Assembly (NCBI GenBank): GCA_013407085.1 | Contig: JACCGJ010014392.1 | Span: 1-64,000, forward strand | Source of the DNA: Atriophallophorus winterbourni | Lineage: Eukaryota; Platyhelminthes; Trematoda; Plagiorchiida; Microphallidae | DNA length: 64,000 nt | Direction: 5' to 3' | Shown here: positions 43,290 to 55,334 of the stretch, one piece after another | Layout: each line of letters opens with the position of its first letter | Numbering within the stretch: the stretch's first letter is position 1 | Position numbers and translations under genes: made by a program | The notes under the pieces: generated by a model | Told to the model about the DNA's origin: nothing | What the model saw: only the letters and a program-made list of their open reading frames with translations | Database searches by the model: none

Positions 43290-44070
43290 TTGAATCAATT
43301 CAACTTTTGTCACATTAATTAAAAGGTAGTAAATTCTTACTTACCTTTAAATCTGGTTATGCTGAAAACGCGTTTATACTATTCTGGTTCGTTTCAACTA
43401 AGCTTGTAGATAGTTAAAATCAAGCGTAACGATGGTTTCAGAATAGCGGTATGAACGAATGACGATCATGAACGCCATATACGAAGAAAGGGAATGTGTG
43501 AGCAGTAACAAATGTAGCTCAAACCTTTGTGTTTAATCACTTTGCTTTCTCCCAAGAAGGCGTTATGTTGGGACTGTAATGAACGAGTACCATGCTAGGT
43601 GGAAAATTAATCGCAATTTATGTTTGAGGCGCATGCAACCAGATTGAAGCACTACAGCGCGATGAATAGTTGAATTAAACGGAAAATCCACCACTCATCT
43701 CGTTGGTCTTCGACGCACACCACGGAGATGTGAAATAAAATTGAAAATCCTAGATTACATTCAAATATACTGAGGTTCTCACGAAACAAAATATGCTTTT
43801 CTTTTAGCAAGAAAATGGATCCATAATTTCCTACAAGATTATCATACCACTACCCTTGGGCATTTGCAACGGAGAATGTGGCGATCCAAAGAGACATTTT
43901 AGTCCAGTTTACTGAAAGCGAATACTACGGGATGCTGCTTGACGGCTTGATGACTCCGTTCATTTTCGTTTAGCAATTAAGGTAGCTATGACACAATACA
44001 TGAATCGAATTATTTGGATAACAATATCTGTGATAATAACTACAGCATAGCACGGTAATTTGGATAACGA
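43290..44070. other. No gene or repeat recognised
   Basis: AT-rich with no supported frame. Confidence 0.4.
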
Positions 44071-44073
44071 CCA

Positions 44074-45960
44074 ACTTACTTACTTTACTTTTGTGCTGCT
44101 GGCTCATGTGGTAAATAAGCCGGTTTCGTTGATGTCTCGAATCACGCCAGCTCACACGCGTCGATCGGAGGCGAGATCGTTGCAGATCTTGATCCAGTCA
44201 CGTTCCCACCTGCGAACGCCTAAGACGGTGTGCAGTTCCAGGGCATATACTTCTCCCTTCACAGTTGAAAACCAGGTCATCACTTGCAAGCCCTATTGCT
44301 GACACCGGGTACGAACGGATTTAGGGTCGAGGACGAGTTTCGTGATGGCTGAGTCTGTCTTTCGGAGGACGTGGCCAAACCAATGTAGTCTTCGCCGTTG
44401 GATGTGAACGGAAAGCTGAGGTAATCCGTTGCATTGTGCTTGAACGGCAGCGTTTGATACGCGGTTAATATATCGTATGCCCAAGATTACCCTAAGGCAC
44501 CAATGGTCGAACACTTCCTGTTACCTCAGCGGCCACTTGCGCATCCATGAAGAAGAACAGGGCAAATCGCTGCTCGATAAACACGTATCTTAGTTTTTAG
44601 GCTGATCCCGGGTCTGCGCCAAAAGGTGCCTTCAACTGCAAATACGCATTGTACGCACAATCGACCATTAACTTCTCTTCATCTTTCGCCTGACCATTGG
44701 GCAACAAATTTGAACCGAGTTATATGAAGACTGGAACGTATTCGATCGTAGAGACATGGACGTTCATTTGCTGGATGCTTGATGTAACATGATAAAAATT
44801 CCTTGGGCTTTGCTGTGTTTATCTCGAGGACAACTTCCGCAGCATTTCTACTAATGCAGTATTTCGGCATTTTCGTCAAAACAACTATATCATCGGCGTA
44901 GTCGAGATGGGAGATCCGGTGAAACTTGAACCCGTTGATAGTTCGTTAATGTCTGGTTCATAATCCAGTCTACGACATACTGGAACAGAACTGGGGATAA
45001 CGCACAACCTTGCCTGAATCCTGTGTGCAAATCGAATTCGCGAGATTCTTCACCGTAGTCGCAAACCCGAGTTACAATAGACTCTAATTAGGCTAAGGGG
45101 ACACCATCCGATAGCATGATGTCCCACAAACAGCCAAGGTCGACGGAGATGAACGCCGCGCGGAAATCAATAAAAATAAGTTAACTTTTTTCTGTTCGTA
45201 CTGTGCACGGTGTTCCAGAATCCTGTGCAAGGTAAATATTTGGTCTACGCATCCAATCCCCGGGCGAAACCCACCTTGGTTGACTCTAGTGCTCAGATTT
45301 CGTTTGGTCGAAAAACGATTAAGCAGTAGCGTCGCAAAGTTTAGCGCGGTATCGATGAGACATATTCCGCGGTAGTTGGAGCACACAGATTTATCTCCAC
45401 GTTTGGGCAGGAGTACGATGTTAGACATCCCCAGTCTGATGGGAAAACTTCCGTCTCCCAAATAAAACATAACAGTTCATGCAGTGAATATGACAATGCG
45501 TCAGCAAAGGCTTTAATAAGTTCAACGGAAATTCCCTCATCACCTGGCGATTTATCGTTCTTCATTCGTTGCAAAACACTTGAGATATCGTACTCTGATG
45601 AGGCATTGCAGTTGATCAGGTAGCTGCAGCTCTGTACCGGGGCAGTGATTATTGTACTGATAGCCGACGTGCGGTTCAGTAGCTGACTAAAATGTACAAT
45701 CTACATATCTATCTTAACATTAAGGTCAAATATGAGAAGTCCAGGACGAATCATGAAGCTCCATAATAAAATTACAGCTTCCCGATGCAGTGCGAATCAG
45801 GCGAAACAGTTTTCCAAAGTCTTCTATGCTCGCTGCAGCTTCCATTTTAGATGCAGTTTCTGCAAACTATAGCTGACGATCCTTACGGGCGGATCGTGTA
45901 GCAGCTTTCATTGTCAATATTAAATACCACTCGAGGCTTGTGACGAGTACTGCTTAAACT
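44074..45960 (-). pseudogene. Second copy of the young RTE family, decayed
   Basis: The 3' end on the minus strand is the same simple tail (plus strand TTACTTACTTTACTTTTG at 44075-44092) as in the copy at 541. Minus-strand blocks in order: MEAAASIEDFGKLFRLIRTA linker (about 45795-45860), KNDKSPGDEGIS (about 45540-45570), CSNYRGICLIDTA (about 45345-45380), RVNQGGFRPGIGCVDQIF (about 45235-45290), the first catalytic aspartate block (broken, about 45160), LDYADDIVVL with the catalytic YADD (about 44883-44912), and LHWFGHVLRK (about 44355-44385). Several frameshifts and stops are present. It reaches further upstream than the 541-2226 copy (into the linker) but also lacks the endonuclease. Confidence 0.82.
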
Positions 45961-46945
45961 TCACATGATGTAAACGACTGGATGACAAAGTACATTTGAT
46001 TTGAGTAATGTCAATGTCTTGAGTTCCATCCGATCATTATATAATTCCATCAGCAAAATTGTATATAGCTACAAATTTATCATCTGCTAGAAATAGCCAG
46101 CACATACTAATCATTATTTCGTTCAGCCAACCCTACCAAATGCATCAGCTTTAATGACGACAACATTAAAGAATGTGGAAACATCACAATTCATCTTCCA
46201 TACGGCTTTCTAGATTTTTAATCTTATTAGATAAAGGAACACAATTGCTTACCTACGTGGAGTCTCTTTATATGAAATAATAATGAGAAAGATAGATATT
46301 ACTCGTTAATAAACCTGAAACTGATACGCTAAACTCATTTTTAAAAACCCCGAATTGACTTAGAACACGACGACGCACAATATTGTTTGGCATATAGAAA
46401 AAATACTGTTATTGTAGGTTAATTTTGATATTATTGAAACCATGTGTTTTATGATTGGTACACATTTCGATTTCATTTGAATGATACAGCAGCATTGTTC
46501 AAGCGATCGTTTGGTTTCATCCAATCCTGAAAGTAACCAACTTGAATTAGCAAACCGGATGAAACTATCTTCTAAGCTGGAGCTGATTATGCTCTAAGTG
46601 TGCTTGACACAAGTTGAAACATAATCTTATTTAATAGTTATACCGCTATGCACAATTACAGTCGTGCACTTGTGCCTATTGATCTCTTTGAAAATGGGTT
46701 CGAATTCAATTATTTTAGGATCTGTTTCATGTTTTTACAACAATTTAAATATGATTATTGATAAAGGCTTCAATAATGTCAAACTCAAAATCATACTTGA
46801 CATTGTAGGTATCAAGAGATATTTTTAAATATCAGCGATATCCCATAGTCGTACGTGAGTGGATAAATTGTTTCATGATTGCACAGACAAAAACTACATA
46901 TTTGCGAAAGTTTTACTTGCTATTCTGTTGATAGAGTGTAAACAG
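45961..46945. other. AT-rich sequence, nothing recognised
   Basis: No supported frame or repeat. Confidence 0.4.
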
Positions 46946-46949
46946 ATAA

Positions 46950-47077
46950 CCATGCAAGTTGCGCTTGCATGTTTCAAGCGCATGCGGATCCTGATCCTAC
47001 TGTCCCTACCTGATGAGTGCAAACAGCACGAAACCGGTCATGGGGTGTTTTGTGTGAAGGAAATGCATGCAAATATG
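46950..47077. repeat. Foldback repeat A1, right arm
   Basis: TTCAAGCGCATGCGGATCCT, GATCCTACTGTCCCTACCTG, ATGAGTGCAAACAGCACGAA, ACCGGTCATGGGGTGTT and the end AAATGCATGCAAATAT. This is a well-preserved arm in the orientation opposite to 49880-49985. Confidence 0.7.
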
Positions 47078-49875
47078 TTTTATAGATAACCATGCAGTTA
47101 TTATGAGTGAAATGCAATTAATACTTCCATAAATGGGTTGTTCGAAGAAGTACATACCAAATGAAATAATTGTTCCTCGTTATCATCTGTAGTGAGCTGA
47201 ATGCGGACTTTAAAGTATAAGTCACGATTCGTATGGCTGATTAAAAAGTACACGACCGAATTTTGTCGCGGTTCGCTGTTGATTTTCCAATGGACGGATT
47301 TCCTTTTTTAAACGCACGCATGTGTGGTATATTCGATACATGGACGTATGTAGGTTTAAATCAGCTCACGAATGATATTAGCGTGGGGGAACCGGAGTTG
47401 CGTTTATCTTTGACAGCAAGTCAATATTGCCGTACGAAATAATCACCTCCAAATCTTTTTCGAAGGAGACGGGTTGAATAAAATTTCTACCAATATTATA
47501 TAATTTGTTGGCTTTGCTGTTGAGCGATAAAAGCTGCATTCCATAGTGTTTGGTGAGATTTTAACATGCAAACTGATTTGTTCAGTCCACAGAGGCCTCA
47601 ATTATTTTGACAAACGCTATAACATGCTAAATGATTTGGAGCTGACAGCCGACGTTAAGCGTTTTATAGCTTGGAGCTATGAATTCTAGTGAAAACTTAA
47701 TTTGTTAACGAATATAGCTGATCATCATCAGATTTCCTTTAAGTTTTATATTCACACTAAATTCACTGTTAACGGTACATTCGTGTGCCACGTTTTTTCG
47801 AATTAATTCAACTTCCACACTGCTAAACTTTGGGAAAATATTTGTTATTCACGCATCAGACCCTTGATGCTGTTCCAGTGATCATTCCAACCAAGTGATA
47901 GGGTGCTTATCCGCCACGGGTTTTTGTTCATTCTTGGTGCACAGCTTATCGCGTTGATTTCTTGTTTTGCATATTTTAATAAAGTTTTACTTACGCGTGT
48001 TGGAAGATAGGCCGTCACACAATAGAAACAATCAATTTCTCACTATATACACTCGAGAACGCTGTAAAGATTATGCGGAAAAAATTCTAGGAAAAAATTC
48101 TTTCGTAACTTCGTTTGCAATTTTACGCGCTTTATCAATCAGAACCAAAATGTGTGAGTTTTTCGATGGAAACCGGACTGGTGAATTGTTTGCAAACTCG
48201 AATCCGATAATTATTTCCATCATACAAACTCGGCATTTGATATGAAAATGATGTTCTACTTTATGGAAAATAATTCAAAATGCTTGATGAATCTAAAGTA
48301 ATATATTTCCCACTTATCTGATTCTCTTTCCAAGTATGCAGAGCACGCTTCATTTGAATTACTCCCAGACGGAATGATCGATTTTTCATGGTAACATTAT
48401 GCTTTGAAGAACGAGTTCACGCTCAGTTAACACAGTGCTCGCAGGAGCTTCAATATGTTGAAAATTAACTTTGCGTGAATATTTCACAATGGTCTCCGAA
48501 TTGTTCCGCTAAAAATCTAAGCGATACAAAAAATCTGTTTTTTTAGTAAATTCATTGATGTGTATTAAAATTATGGAATCCAAAATAAGTAAAAATAATA
48601 AGCATTTATCACCAATAATTTAATATCGACAGAAGCGAACGAATGGCTTTCCGTCTAAAATTATTTGTATTCTGGGTAAATAACTTTTTTGATTTCGTGA
48701 TAAAAAATATTACTGGTTTGAACAAAAAGCATGCATTTCAATTAAACACTCAATACGACCGGTTCCGTTCTGTTTGCACTCATCAGGTTAGGGTAGTACT
48801 ATCAGGATTAGTGGTTATTTATAAACAATCACTTTTCAAAACCGAATAACGGCGAATTACTGGAATATTTCCATACGTTTTATTCACGTGTCCGATATGA
48901 GATGGCATTATATTATTCCATACACACAGGACCACCTTTTTAAATTTTTCGAAATTTTTTGTCATTTCGAGTAGTTTTCCTTTCAGTACCTAATAATCGA
49001 AAAAACTAATTTTTATAGTGTTCAACTTCTAAATCTCCTATAAATTTAGTCAGTACCCCGGTATACTCAAGTTATTATGGTCATTAATCCAGGGGAAACC
49101 GAAATATCGATTTTGTGTGTTGTGGATTGATGTTGTAACACTTGAAATTCGTATTGCTTAATAATGCGATATTGTAATCTACAACACCAGTATTGTCTTG
49201 TGACGTAACCATCTTTTATTCGCGAATTAATCCAGATTCATTGTCTTCGGCATTTCATAAATGACTTGGAAAAACGCCGCCACGAGCATCAATCATAGAC
49301 GCTGTGGAGAACCAATGCTTTGGTGGTCTAATTTAACTGATGCCAGGCACATGTCGCTACAGTGATAGCTCCTGTGATCCGTGCGGTGCCCATTAGCATG
49401 GGAATGTCAATCATGCGAAAAATGAAAAGTGAAATAAATAAAGCACAGCGGTCGTATCGATGAGTAACGCACGGTGGAACTTCACGCATATTTGATGTAC
49501 TGTGGTCGAAAATGTTCACAGGGCAAACGAACGAAGGAACACGCTTAGAGTTTTGATAAAATTAAAGAAGATTGTCTTTTGTTCACAGAGTGACAACATA
49601 CAGAAGATGTATGCAGTGAAATCAATAGTGGTGTCAGGATTGCTTCCTGGTAATGTTCAATCTTTCATTTTCAATCGGTTGTAATGGTAGAGCATATTCT
49701 GTTATTGTCAAAGAGGCATAAGTCTACGCGATTCAATGAATCAATACCAGTTTCTTATTATTACAATCACCTTTAAGTAAATAGTTCCGGAAAAATGTCT
49801 GATGATACATATAAATGAACTAATGGTAATTCCAAAATTATTATTTCATAAAGCATGATACGTTTCAAACAAAAA
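47078..49875. other. AT-rich sequence with small repeat pieces
   Basis: A short A1 piece lies at 48757-48835 (GACCGGTTCCGTTCTGTTTG, CACTCATCAGGTTAGGG). At 47215-47360 the plus strand weakly resembles the RTE linker (GFPFLNARMCG against DGSPF-THARM). The frame of 92 codons at 47967-48245 and the GC-richer 49250-49520 show no domain. Confidence 0.35.
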
Positions 49876-49879
49876 TGCT

Positions 49880-49985
49880 AATTTGCATACATTTAATTCA
49901 CACACATACCGCGACCGGTTTCGTGTTGTTTGCACTCATCAGGTAAGGACGTACGATCAGGATCCGCGTGCGCTTGATAAGTTTT
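49880..49985. repeat. Foldback repeat A1, left arm
   Basis: AATTTGCATACATTTAATTC, CACACACATACCGCGACCGG, TTTCGTGTTGTTTGCACTCA, TCAGGTAAGGACG and GGATCCGCGTGCGCTTG in A1 order. Confidence 0.7.
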
Positions 49986-51325
49986 ATTTCAACAAAATTT
50001 GAAGAAAGTTGTATACTGGTTTACTTGCGCTTAACGATAATGTTGCGATATGATAATAAAACGCTTTTATAATGATAATCTTTGCTGCTGTGTTGATTTA
50101 TGAACACCTAATCTTGTTATACTGACGAGATTCTGAAGGAACATTCTTCACTTTTCAAACATCGGATAAATTCACGCTAGATAGTATTCCTGCTTCGAGT
50201 ATAATATCGATGTCTTTCGTTGTGAAACACTCCACGTTGATAACGTCATATTTTGAATTTGATATTCATTATCAAGACGTGCGAATGTGTATTACAACGG
50301 TTGAGTGATGTGTATAGTGAATGTGCTATCAGCGCTCTTCGTCAATAAATTATATTTTTTTCCTCTCACATTTCGGAGAATGTTTGTGCTTCGTAACAAC
50401 CTACAGCCTACAACTCTCAATGTTAAAAATTAGTGAACAGCTCAAGAAAATCTTGATTTCATTCATCACGAAAATTTAGGTGGCCTATATAGTTTGATAA
50501 TGATACAAAAAGGTTTACAGTAACATAAATTACCGCTTGTTCTGTGCCATTGGCCCACCTTTGGTTGCAATCTTTCTGTAGTTGAAAGCCGCATCTATTG
50601 TCCATCATTTAGGGGATAAAATGTTAACGTTTCTCTATAAACCTGATGATTGAGACCAACTGTTTAAAAGACGTGAAGTACAAAAAATTAATTTCATATC
50701 CTTGTATGAATTGCTGAATAGCCAAAGCATGGACTACCAAAATGTCAATCTCCGAATTTTAAATTAATATATAATACACTATTTAAATCCCGGTTGTCTT
50801 GTTAGGATTTAAGACAAGATGCAGTCAGTGTAGAAGGTGATATCAAAGTGAGAAAGACGTGTTACTCTGTGGATTCGTACTTTTTTCCAGAGAAATGTAG
50901 AGTTTTTAGCGAACGGTCATCTTGATACGCTTCTACGGGATTCCCCGTCAAAAATTGTGGGTTATAATTCACATGTTACGTTCAATATAATTTTGTCTTT
51001 AGAGTTATCTGGCATGTATATGTGGGTCTTGGATTGCATTTTTATCGCCAAATAATTTATATGTACATTTATTTGTGATGTTCTTCAGCTGTTATCCACG
51101 AAATTGAAATAAATAAATAAATAAATAAATGGAAAATAAGAAAATAAATAACGCAAATGATCGTAATTAAACATTTAAAAATTATAAATTGGAATTATAA
51201 CTTCAAACAGGACACCACCAGTAATTTATTATTTTTCCGAGTTATGCCACGCTATGCAGATGTTGGGTAAAATAGTTTTGTGCAGCTAACAATCTCAGCG
51301 CTCACACTTTGGGCATGGATTCTGG
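49986..51325. other. AT-rich sequence with an AAAT microsatellite
   Basis: An (AAAT)n tract of about six units lies at 51107-51131. Otherwise no supported frame or repeat. Confidence 0.45.
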
Positions 51326-51334
51326 CTGTTCGCC

Positions 51335-51435
51335 GTATCAAAGCTCACTGAACCATGCCACACGGATCCAACCTGATGACGACAAACAACTGAAACCGTT
51401 AAAGCAGTTGACGTGCTGGGCAACGTGTGCAGTGA
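51335..51435. repeat. Foldback repeat A2-like arm, diverged
   Basis: AAAGCTCACTGAACCATGCC, ATCCAACCTGATGACGACAA and ACAACTGAAACCG follow the A2 arm order (compare AAGGCTCACTGAACCTGATC and ACCTGACGATGGCAAACAGC at 31170-31220). Confidence 0.5.
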
Positions 51436-51669
51436 GAAACGTAAAACTTTTATAAACTATCATTCGAGTTTGAACGGGATTTATTCGGTGTTTCTGATTT
51501 CGAAAATCGTGATTAGCTGAACGAAACCTATTGAACAGTAACTTCAAATTCGAAATTTATGAAGTAGAATACTTTATTCAGAAGGACGCATATCATATTA
51601 GCTATTTAAACAAAATGGCATTTCAAATATCACAGTTCAATTAATCGAGCAACCTATTGCTAACGAATA

Positions 51670-52080
51670 GTGATTAGATGTACCATAAATCAGCTCATAA
51701 CGCATCCGATATCTTGCAGCGCGTGTACCAACTTAGTATCTTTCGTGGGATACGAAACGATGTCCCAGGACATTTTATATTGCTCACAGTCTAATGGTAA
51801 CAGAAAGAAAGAAATCAGATGTTGCAACTGTGAGGCGACTTATTTCCAGAAATATTTCATTTGTGTTCAAGTGCCGGGCAATAATTCAAGTGCATTGTAC
51901 GGACTGCTTGGTGACCTACCTGATGATATCTTTTTTCTAGACCGGTTTTTCATCAGAGAGGCGGAGGTGCTTATGTATCTCAGGAATGTTTGTGGCTACA
52001 AAGCCGACGGACCAACTGGTAAACATCCAAATATGCATTACAATCTTGCCACAGTGCGGGTTAGACCACTGAGCTAGTTT
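51670..52080 (-). repeat. Possible tRNA-derived SINE, head on the minus strand
   Basis: The minus strand at 52056-52076 reads CTAGCTCAGTGGTCTAACCC. It fits the tRNA D-arm and the pol III A-box (TRGCNNARNGG) exactly. A second, weaker D-arm-like word, TAAGTTGGTACACGCGC, lies further on at about 51720-51736. I do not find a good B-box at the expected distance and no acceptor stem pairs, so this is not an intact tRNA gene. The plus strand is open across the region for 135 codons, without any domain, and I do not take that as coding. Confidence 0.3.
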
Positions 52081-53150
52081 TTATTAAATTTGGCACCCAA
52101 GAGTGGTTCATCGTGATTCATGAAGCTATAGTATGAGTAATACATAAGGGTAAATACAAGACAACCCTAATATGACATGAGCAGATTTAGTTCTTGACCG
52201 CGCAGATTGTAAGCGAAGTGTGAATCAGGCTATTTGAGCTGGCGATGAGATTGTGTTTATCTCAATTGCTAAACGTGAATCACACCAATACAATATGATG
52301 TATGCTAAGCGACCTGGTATCATTGATCACTGTAAATTTTGTAAGCGTAGTTGTTTCCCACGAAACCGAAAATTTGTGAGGTATAAAATCATCACGTTTT
52401 TGAGATCAAACGGATGAAACTAGTTGGAATGTTACGATTTATGCGCGCTTCTTCAATAAACATTAAAACACTAAAAATCAAGTAAAATGTTTCTATGATT
52501 ACACATTCTGATATTTTCGATAGCTTGACTACAATCCACAAGGTGTGACGAAACTAAAATACAACATCTATTTAGTTGAAAATCTAAAAAGCATGATCAC
52601 CACGCTGAAAATATACAGGGCATCGATCTCAAGGTTCATTAATATTTAAGCTGTCTAGATAAATCTCCAGACTGATAATTCCACATCAAATGTCTTTCCG
52701 TTTATTGCACAGAGTTTAGACATGGTGACAAACACTGGGGCAAAATTGACTTCAGTTTTTTCCCATTTAAATCTGTGTTGGTGTGTGTTTGCGATTGCGG
52801 TTATTGATGTGTGTGTGTGTATTAACGAGCTTTCTCTACTTTCGATTATATGAAGATTTCCCTACATGTCTGCTCACAAAATAGACTTGGAACTCTATCG
52901 CACAAATGCAGAATGCATTCTGATTGACAGTTAAGAACGATTGGTCAGGCGACAACGTAAGCATTCAGTCAGATTCAGATTCAGTTTACTTCAATCAAGG
53001 CTGGACGAATTATACGAAATCTGACATATTTCATCTCGAACCACTAAATTAAAACATGAATTTAATTATTATTAGGCTAAAAAAATAAATACAATAGAAT
53101 CGAATAATGAATAAAAATGCAAAATACAAACAAATACGAAATATAAAACA
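52081..53150. other. AT-rich sequence with a TG microsatellite
   Basis: A (TG)n tract lies at 52807-52821. No other feature is supported. Confidence 0.4.
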
Positions 53151-53159
53151 ATAACACGT

Positions 53160-53265
53160 AAAAAAACCGGTTTCGTGTTAATTGCTTCCTTCATGTGGGG
53201 ACAGTAAGTTCATGATCTGCAGGTCTTGAGGCAGCAGAGAAATGAAAAACAAACTTTAAACTTCA
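53160..53265. repeat. Foldback repeat A1, left arm, diverged
   Basis: AAAACCGGTTTCGTGTTAAT, CTTCATGTGGGGACAGTAAG and GGCAGCAGAGAAATG follow the A1 order with several substitutions. No partner arm follows. Confidence 0.55.
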
Positions 53266-53555
53266 AAGCCAACGTTTACGGTGGCTGAGTCATGTGTAAA
53301 GAATACACATTTGTCCCATTCCAAACAATCTACTCTTAGAAGAAATGAAATTAGAATATCGACGATTGAGCAGCCTGCAGTTGCCTAAAAGTCGTTTTTA
53401 TAAATCAGATAAAAGTTCATGTTATTTACCTTAACTATATATATTAAATATTATATATACATAAGACCAAATAGGAGTTATTTTCCAACAGTCGGATTGC
53501 TACATTCGATCACCTGTTAAGTGATTGTGGATAGCGCGTTTTGAAGGCCTAAATT
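53266..53555. other. No feature recognised
   Basis: AT-rich, including an alternating TA-rich stretch at 53435-53460. Confidence 0.35.
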
Positions 53556-53559
53556 GTTG

Positions 53560-53785
53560 GCCTCCTTCGGTCCATGTCGACCATGGATGTACATCACAAT
53601 CGCATGAATTTTCATGTACTACAGCTTTTTGAATAGCTAAACATTCCGATTCGGGAGGAACAATCTCTCCCGCATCGCTGGCAACGATAGTCAAAACTCG
53701 GTTGTATTGCATCAGTTGCACGCCAGCGGCGTGATCTGCGTTCAGCAGCCAAGAGCTGTATCTGCTCCTCCCCAGCTTGCAGGCT
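53560..53785 (-). pseudogene. LINE 3' end, family B (best cysteine motif)
   Basis: The minus strand reads RCQRCGRDCSSRIGMFSYSK at about 53630-53690. It has the C-x2-C-x3-C-x-SRIG spacing typical of the zinc-finger-like end of some LINE proteins. Before it lie residues from a QLGEEQIQLL-like block (53740-53780), and after it an untranslated part ends with the GGTCCATGTCGACCATGG region on the plus strand (53568-53585). It is short because of 5' truncation. Confidence 0.68.
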
Positions 53786-54000
53786 TAAATTACAGATAGT
53801 AAATTACATCTTTTGCATTCTGCGGAAAATTTGAAAATATAAAACATCACAAACTTCAGCAACATTATTTTTAAATTAAACGATAGTAATTAATTGTCAT
53901 GTAGCAAGAACATATATTCTGGTTTACAAATGTGATATAAATGCCTGTAAAAGCGTAACTTTGTTCATCATCATGGGTTAAACCGCTTCAGCATTTTTTC
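53786..54000. other. No feature recognised
   Basis: AT-rich sequence without a supported frame. Confidence 0.35.
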
Positions 54001-54009
54001 AGGCACATG

Positions 54010-54605
54010 TGGTTGAATGGGTTTGTGCCAACCTTACCCAACAGTATGTTACAAGTCAGGTCACGGATACGCTTACCTGATGAGCGGCAATAACCGCGAC
54101 ACCGGTCGTGTGCTTCCGTCCTGCTTTTCGAACGTCATATACTACTTATTAATAAAAATCTGACTTTAAACAAAAACTACCATCATGCTGTTATTGGAAT
54201 GTTGCCAAAAAATTCCCAGCAGTTACTGGTGCAACATTGCACCGACTGTGGGACTTAGATTAGTCCCCACACAAAAACTAAATTTCAATTTGCAAATGAG
54301 GATTTATCCTCGGAATCACAAATAAATAGGTTTAGCACAAAGTCCGAACGGCGTTCGAATGTCAGGTCACGGATATGCATACCAGATGAGCAGCAATAAC
54401 CGCCAAGCCGGTCCTGCTTTTCGAACGTCACACACTACTTATTAATAAAAATCTGACTTTAAACAAAAACAAGTACAACTTGTTTACCATTTCTCCGCTG
54501 TTTCAAGACATGCGGATCCTGGAGGTACTGTTCTTAACTGATGAGTGCACGCATCATTAAACCGATCGTAGTGTGTGTGTGATGAAAATGCATGCAAATG
54601 AATAT
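54010..54605. repeat. Foldback repeat A1 cluster with an internal direct duplication
   Basis: An A1-like piece (GTTGAATGGGTTTGTGCCAA, CTTACCCAACAGT) leads into a block of about 120 bp, 54055-54177, which recurs at 54361-54470 in the same orientation with a 13-nt deletion and a few substitutions. The block starts GTCAGGTCACGGATA, contains ACCTGATGAGCGGCAATAAC and CTGCTTTTCGAACGTCA, and ends ATCTGACTTTAAACAAAAAC. After the second block a standard A1 right arm follows (54475-54600: CATTTCTCCGCTGTTTCAAG to AATGCATGCAAATGA). Confidence 0.75.
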
Positions 54606-55140
54606 CATTGTTTGGTTTATATACGCTCCTCATATTTGAATTTCGAAATTTTCACCTTTTGTCAACAATTATAATTGATTCAAAATGACAAAGTCACCTT
54701 TTCTTAGCACTTTTCTGCATTGTCAATATCAACAATCCCGAATATTCTAGATTTTGATTCTTTGCAACTTGAACTCTAGTATTTGCTAAACAAAAATGAA
54801 AGGAAATAAACTGGATAAGCATTTTAAATTTTCTTCGATAAATTTTTAAATGTCAATGCTGAACCATTATTCCGTAAATGGCCAGATCCTCAATGGGATA
54901 TTTTAGGGTCACCCTAGCGAAGTCATCTCAATGGTTCGATAGGCTCCAATCGAACTGTTTATTTATCGGTGAATAAAGAACTGGACGATGATGTATGAAT
55001 AGTAACTTGTAGGAATCATAATGTATCATTTACAAAGTAATTGGTATAGAATCACATGCATTTGTATCCCACTGCAGTGGACGAGTCCTATCTATGAGAA
55101 TTAAATCAAACAAGATAACGCAAAACTCCGCGTTTTTATA
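54606..55140. other. No feature recognised
   Basis: AT-rich sequence without supported frames or repeats. Confidence 0.35.
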
Positions 55141-55144
55141 CAAT

Positions 55145-55330
55145 TCTATACCACACCCTGCGACCGGTTTCTTGCTCTTTGCCCTCATCAGATAGGGACA
55201 GTACAATGAGCATCCAGATGCCTAGAAACAGTGGAAGATGGTAAATAAGATTTACGCTTGCATGTCACTGTTGGATAAGTTTGTCACGACCAACCTATTC
55301 AATCACAATTGCCAAGACATGCGGGTTAAA
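55145..55330. repeat. Foldback repeat A1, left arm and centre
   Basis: ACCACACCCTGCGACCGGTT, CTCATCAGATAGGGACAGTA, AACAGTGGAAGATGGTAAAT, GCTTGCATGTCACTGTTGGA and ACGACCAACCTATTCAATCA follow A1 order through the arm into the centre. The right arm is missing. Confidence 0.7.
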
Positions 55331-55334
55331 CAAG

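Noticed and set aside
51670..52077. 135-codon plus-strand frame as a gene
   Set aside because: It starts and ends in AT-rich noise, its last part overlaps a tRNA-like repeat on the other strand, and no domain is visible.
46950..55330. Regularly recurring A1 arms as a CRISPR-like or tandem array
   Set aside because: Spacing is irregular (kilobases), orientation varies and copies are diverged; this is a dispersed repeat in a eukaryotic genome.
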